This document shows, piece by piece, positions 32,400 through 34,126 of a stretch of 34,126 nt of DNA. A program made the translations under genes and the position numbers. The stretch covers positions 1 to 34,126 of the forward strand of contig CACNXU010000007.1 of assembly GCA_902624585.1 (NCBI GenBank). The letters run 5' to 3'. The stretch's first letter is position 1; each line of letters begins with the position of its first letter. This DNA comes from an uncultured Pelagibacteraceae bacterium. Its GTDB lineage: Bacteria; Pseudomonadota; Alphaproteobacteria; Pelagibacterales; Pelagibacteraceae. A model generated the notes under the pieces. That model saw only the letters and a program-made list of their open reading frames with translations, did no database searches and was not told the DNA's origin.

Positions 32400-34085
32400 A
32401 TGAGTGAAGTCAAATCAGATATTCAAATAGCTAGAGAAGCAAAAATGCAACCAATAAATGATGTTTTGGCAAAAATAAATGTGCCAGATGAAAGTGTAGC
32501 ATTTAGTCCGATGGGGCGACATATTGCTAAGATTAACTTGGAATATCTAGATACACTAAAAGACAAGCCTGATGGTAAATTGATTTTAGTTACAGCTATT
32601 ACACCAACACCTGCGGGTGAGGGTAAAACAACAACATCTGTTGGACTTCACGATGGATTGAATAAAATCGGAAAAAAATCAATTGTTTGTTTAAGAGAGC
32701 CAAGTTTAGGTCCTTCATTTGGAATGAAAGGTGGGGCTGCTGGAGGAGGATATGCTCAAGTAGTTCCAATGGAACAAATTAATCTCCATTTTACAGGTGA
32801 CTTTCATGCAATAACTTCTGCTCATAATTTATTGTCAGCATTAATAGATAACCATATTTATTGGGGAAATAAATTAGACATAGATGTTAGGAGAGTTGTT
32901 TGGAAAAGAGTTATGGATATGAACGATCGATCATTAAGATCAATAAATATTAATTTAGGTGGTGTAGCTAATGGTTTCCCAAGAGAAGATGGTTTTGATA
33001 TTACTGTTGCGTCAGAAATCATGGCTATTTTCTGTTTATCAAATGATTTAGAAGATTTAGAAAAAAGAATTGGTAACATTACAATTGCTTACAATAGATC
33101 TAAGAAACCAATTTACGCAAAAGATTTAAAAGCCCAAGGACCTATGACTGTGTTATTGAAAGACGCAATAAGACCAAATGTTACTCAAACTTTAGAAAAT
33201 AATCCTGCAATAATACATGGAGGACCATTTGCAAACATTGCACATGGATGTAATTCGGTAATCGCAACAAAAACTGGTCTAAAACTTGCTGATTATGTTG
33301 TAACTGAAGCTGGCTTTGGTGCTGATTTAGGTGCTGAAAAATTCTTAGATATTAAATGTAGAAAATCAAATTTAAAACCAAGTTGTGTTGTAATAGTTGC
33401 AACAATTAGAGCATTAAAAATGCATGGAGGTGTTGCAAAAGATGATTTAAAAAATGAAAATGTAGATGCTCTAAAAAAAGGGTTGGTTAATTTAGAGAGA
33501 CATATTGAAAATGTTAAAAAATTTGGTTTACCAGTAGCAGTTGCTGTTAATCATTTTATCAAAGATACTGATAATGAAGTTAAAGCTTTAATTGAATTTT
33601 GTGATAGCTTGGGTGTAAAAGCAAGTCTTTGTACTCACTGGTCAAATGGTGGTGAAGGAACTAAGGAACTGGCAGCACATGTTGTAGATCTATGTGAAAA
33701 AGATCAGGCTAAATTTAAATTTTTATATGAGAGTAATACTCCTCTATTTAAAAAAATAGAAACTATTGCAAAAGAAATTTATAGAGCTGATGAGGTAATT
33801 GCTGACACAAAAATAAGAGATCAATTGAAAACCTTTGAGGAAGCTGGTTACGGTGAACTGCCTATTTGTGTTGCAAAAACACAATATAGTTTCTCAACAG
33901 ACCCAAATTTAAAAGGAGCACCAACAGGTCATGCTTTACCAATTAGAGAAATTAGGCTCTCATCTGGTGCTGAATTTATTGTGGTAGTTTGTGGGGCTAT
34001 AATGACAATGCCTGGATTACCAAGAGTTCCAGCAGCTGATTCTATTAGATTAAATGATAAGGGCGAAATTGAAGGACTATTTTAA
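32400..34085 (+). CDS. fhs: Formate-tetrahydrofolate ligase
   Basis: A 561-residue protein of the usual length. The ATP-binding loop [11 protein letters not shown] is at 69-79. [20 protein letters not shown] (about 99-118) and the [20 protein letters not shown] region are hallmark sequences. It joins formate to THF using ATP, or runs in reverse to recover formate and ATP from 10-formyl-THF. Its position beside soxBDAG fits a role in handling one-carbon units released by demethylation. Confidence 0.96.
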   Translation: MSEVKSDIQIAREAKMQPINDVLAKINVPDESVAFSPMGRHIAKINLEYLDTLKDKPDGKLILVTAITPTPAGEGKTTTSVGLHDGLNKIGKKSIVCLREPSLGPSFGMKGGAAGGGYAQVVPMEQINLHFTGDFHAITSAHNLLSALIDNHIYWGNKLDIDVRRVVWKRVMDMNDRSLRSININLGGVANGFPREDGFDITVASEIMAIFCLSNDLEDLEKRIGNITIAYNRSKKPIYAKDLKAQGPMTVLLKDAIRPNVTQTLENNPAIIHGGPFANIAHGCNSVIATKTGLKLADYVVTEAGFGADLGAEKFLDIKCRKSNLKPSCVVIVATIRALKMHGGVAKDDLKNENVDALKKGLVNLERHIENVKKFGLPVAVAVNHFIKDTDNEVKALIEFCDSLGVKASLCTHWSNGGEGTKELAAHVVDLCEKDQAKFKFLYESNTPLFKKIETIAKEIYRADEVIADTKIRDQLKTFEEAGYGELPICVAKTQYSFSTDPNLKGAPTGHALPIREIRLSSGAEFIVVVCGAIMTMPGLPRVPAADSIRLNDKGEIEGLF

Positions 34086-34126
34086 ATTAAGATAATTTAA
34101 CCAATTCTCTAATTCTCTCATTCTAG
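34086..34126. other. 41-base tail after fhs, no gene assigned
   Basis: AT-rich sequence up to the window edge. The one minus-strand frame that looks coding (it ends in TAA at 34087) has an in-frame TAG at 34123-34125, so no partial gene is supported. Confidence 0.5.

Noticed and set aside
34087..34126. C-terminal end of a minus-strand gene after fhs
   Set aside because: The plausible frame has an in-frame TAG at 34123-34125, so no partial gene is supported.
1..34126. tRNA, rRNA, CRISPR arrays, insertion sequences, prophage or defence genes
   Set aside because: None was seen. There are no spaced direct repeats, no transposase or integrase motifs, and coding density leaves no room for them.

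Overview
The window is a very AT-rich, tightly packed stretch of a marine alphaproteobacterial genome. The gene content (glycine betaine and dimethylglycine demethylation, sarcosine oxidase soxBDAG beside fhs, a DmdA-like methyltransferase, betaine ABC transporter genes, 1-4 nt gene overlaps) points to SAR11 / Candidatus Pelagibacter. I infer this from protein families and base composition; there is no rRNA in the window to confirm it.

Layout. (1) 1-13635, minus strand: about fourteen genes in one direction with almost no spacing. They start at a Rieske oxygenase, betaine-homocysteine methyltransferase (bhmT) and a dimethylglycine dehydrogenase-like flavoprotein. Then follow a METTL27-like methyltransferase, a DddP-like M24 protein, an APS-kinase-like and a HxGH nucleotidyltransferase pair, a PhyH-type oxygenase, a crotonase lacking both catalytic glutamates, a small membrane protein, a CoA-binding protein, a BT1-type (folate/biopterin family) transporter, a DUF4864-like exported protein, and a second dimethylglycine/sarcosine dehydrogenase-like protein cut by the window edge. 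(2) 13910-17994, plus strand: a betaine-type ABC binding protein and permease (no ATPase), a MetF-like protein and a DmdA-like THF methyltransferase, closed by a strong terminator at about 18003. (3) 18040-22095: a 36-aa membrane peptide and a YIP1-family protein on plus. On minus: a 55-aa four-cysteine protein, a DUF3726-like protein, a 553-aa protein of unknown function and an M19 dipeptidase-like protein that has lost key metal ligands. (4) 22189-27168, mostly plus: purE, purK, GNAT, a cold-shock protein with structured flanks, an Asp/Glu racemase, hypothetical proteins and an EamA transporter. (5) 27165-32271, minus: soxBDAG; and 32400-34085, plus: fhs.

How it works together. The window encodes most of a route that turns methylated amines (and perhaps methylated sulfur compounds) into one-carbon units on tetrahydrofolate. 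Betaine is taken up by the Opu-type transporter and demethylated by BhmT or possibly by the Rieske oxygenase. Dimethylglycine and sarcosine are oxidised by the DMGDH-like flavoproteins and SoxBDAG. Methyl-THF and methylene-THF are processed by MetF-like and Fhs enzymes. Less expected are the DddP-like protein in the betaine operon, the THF-methyltransferase uptake cassette, the folate-type transporter, and the unexplained 553-aa / DUF3726 / pseudo-dipeptidase cassette.

There is no gene-free stretch above 300 bases; the longest gap is 13636-13909. I saw no tRNA, rRNA, CRISPR array, insertion sequence or phage gene.
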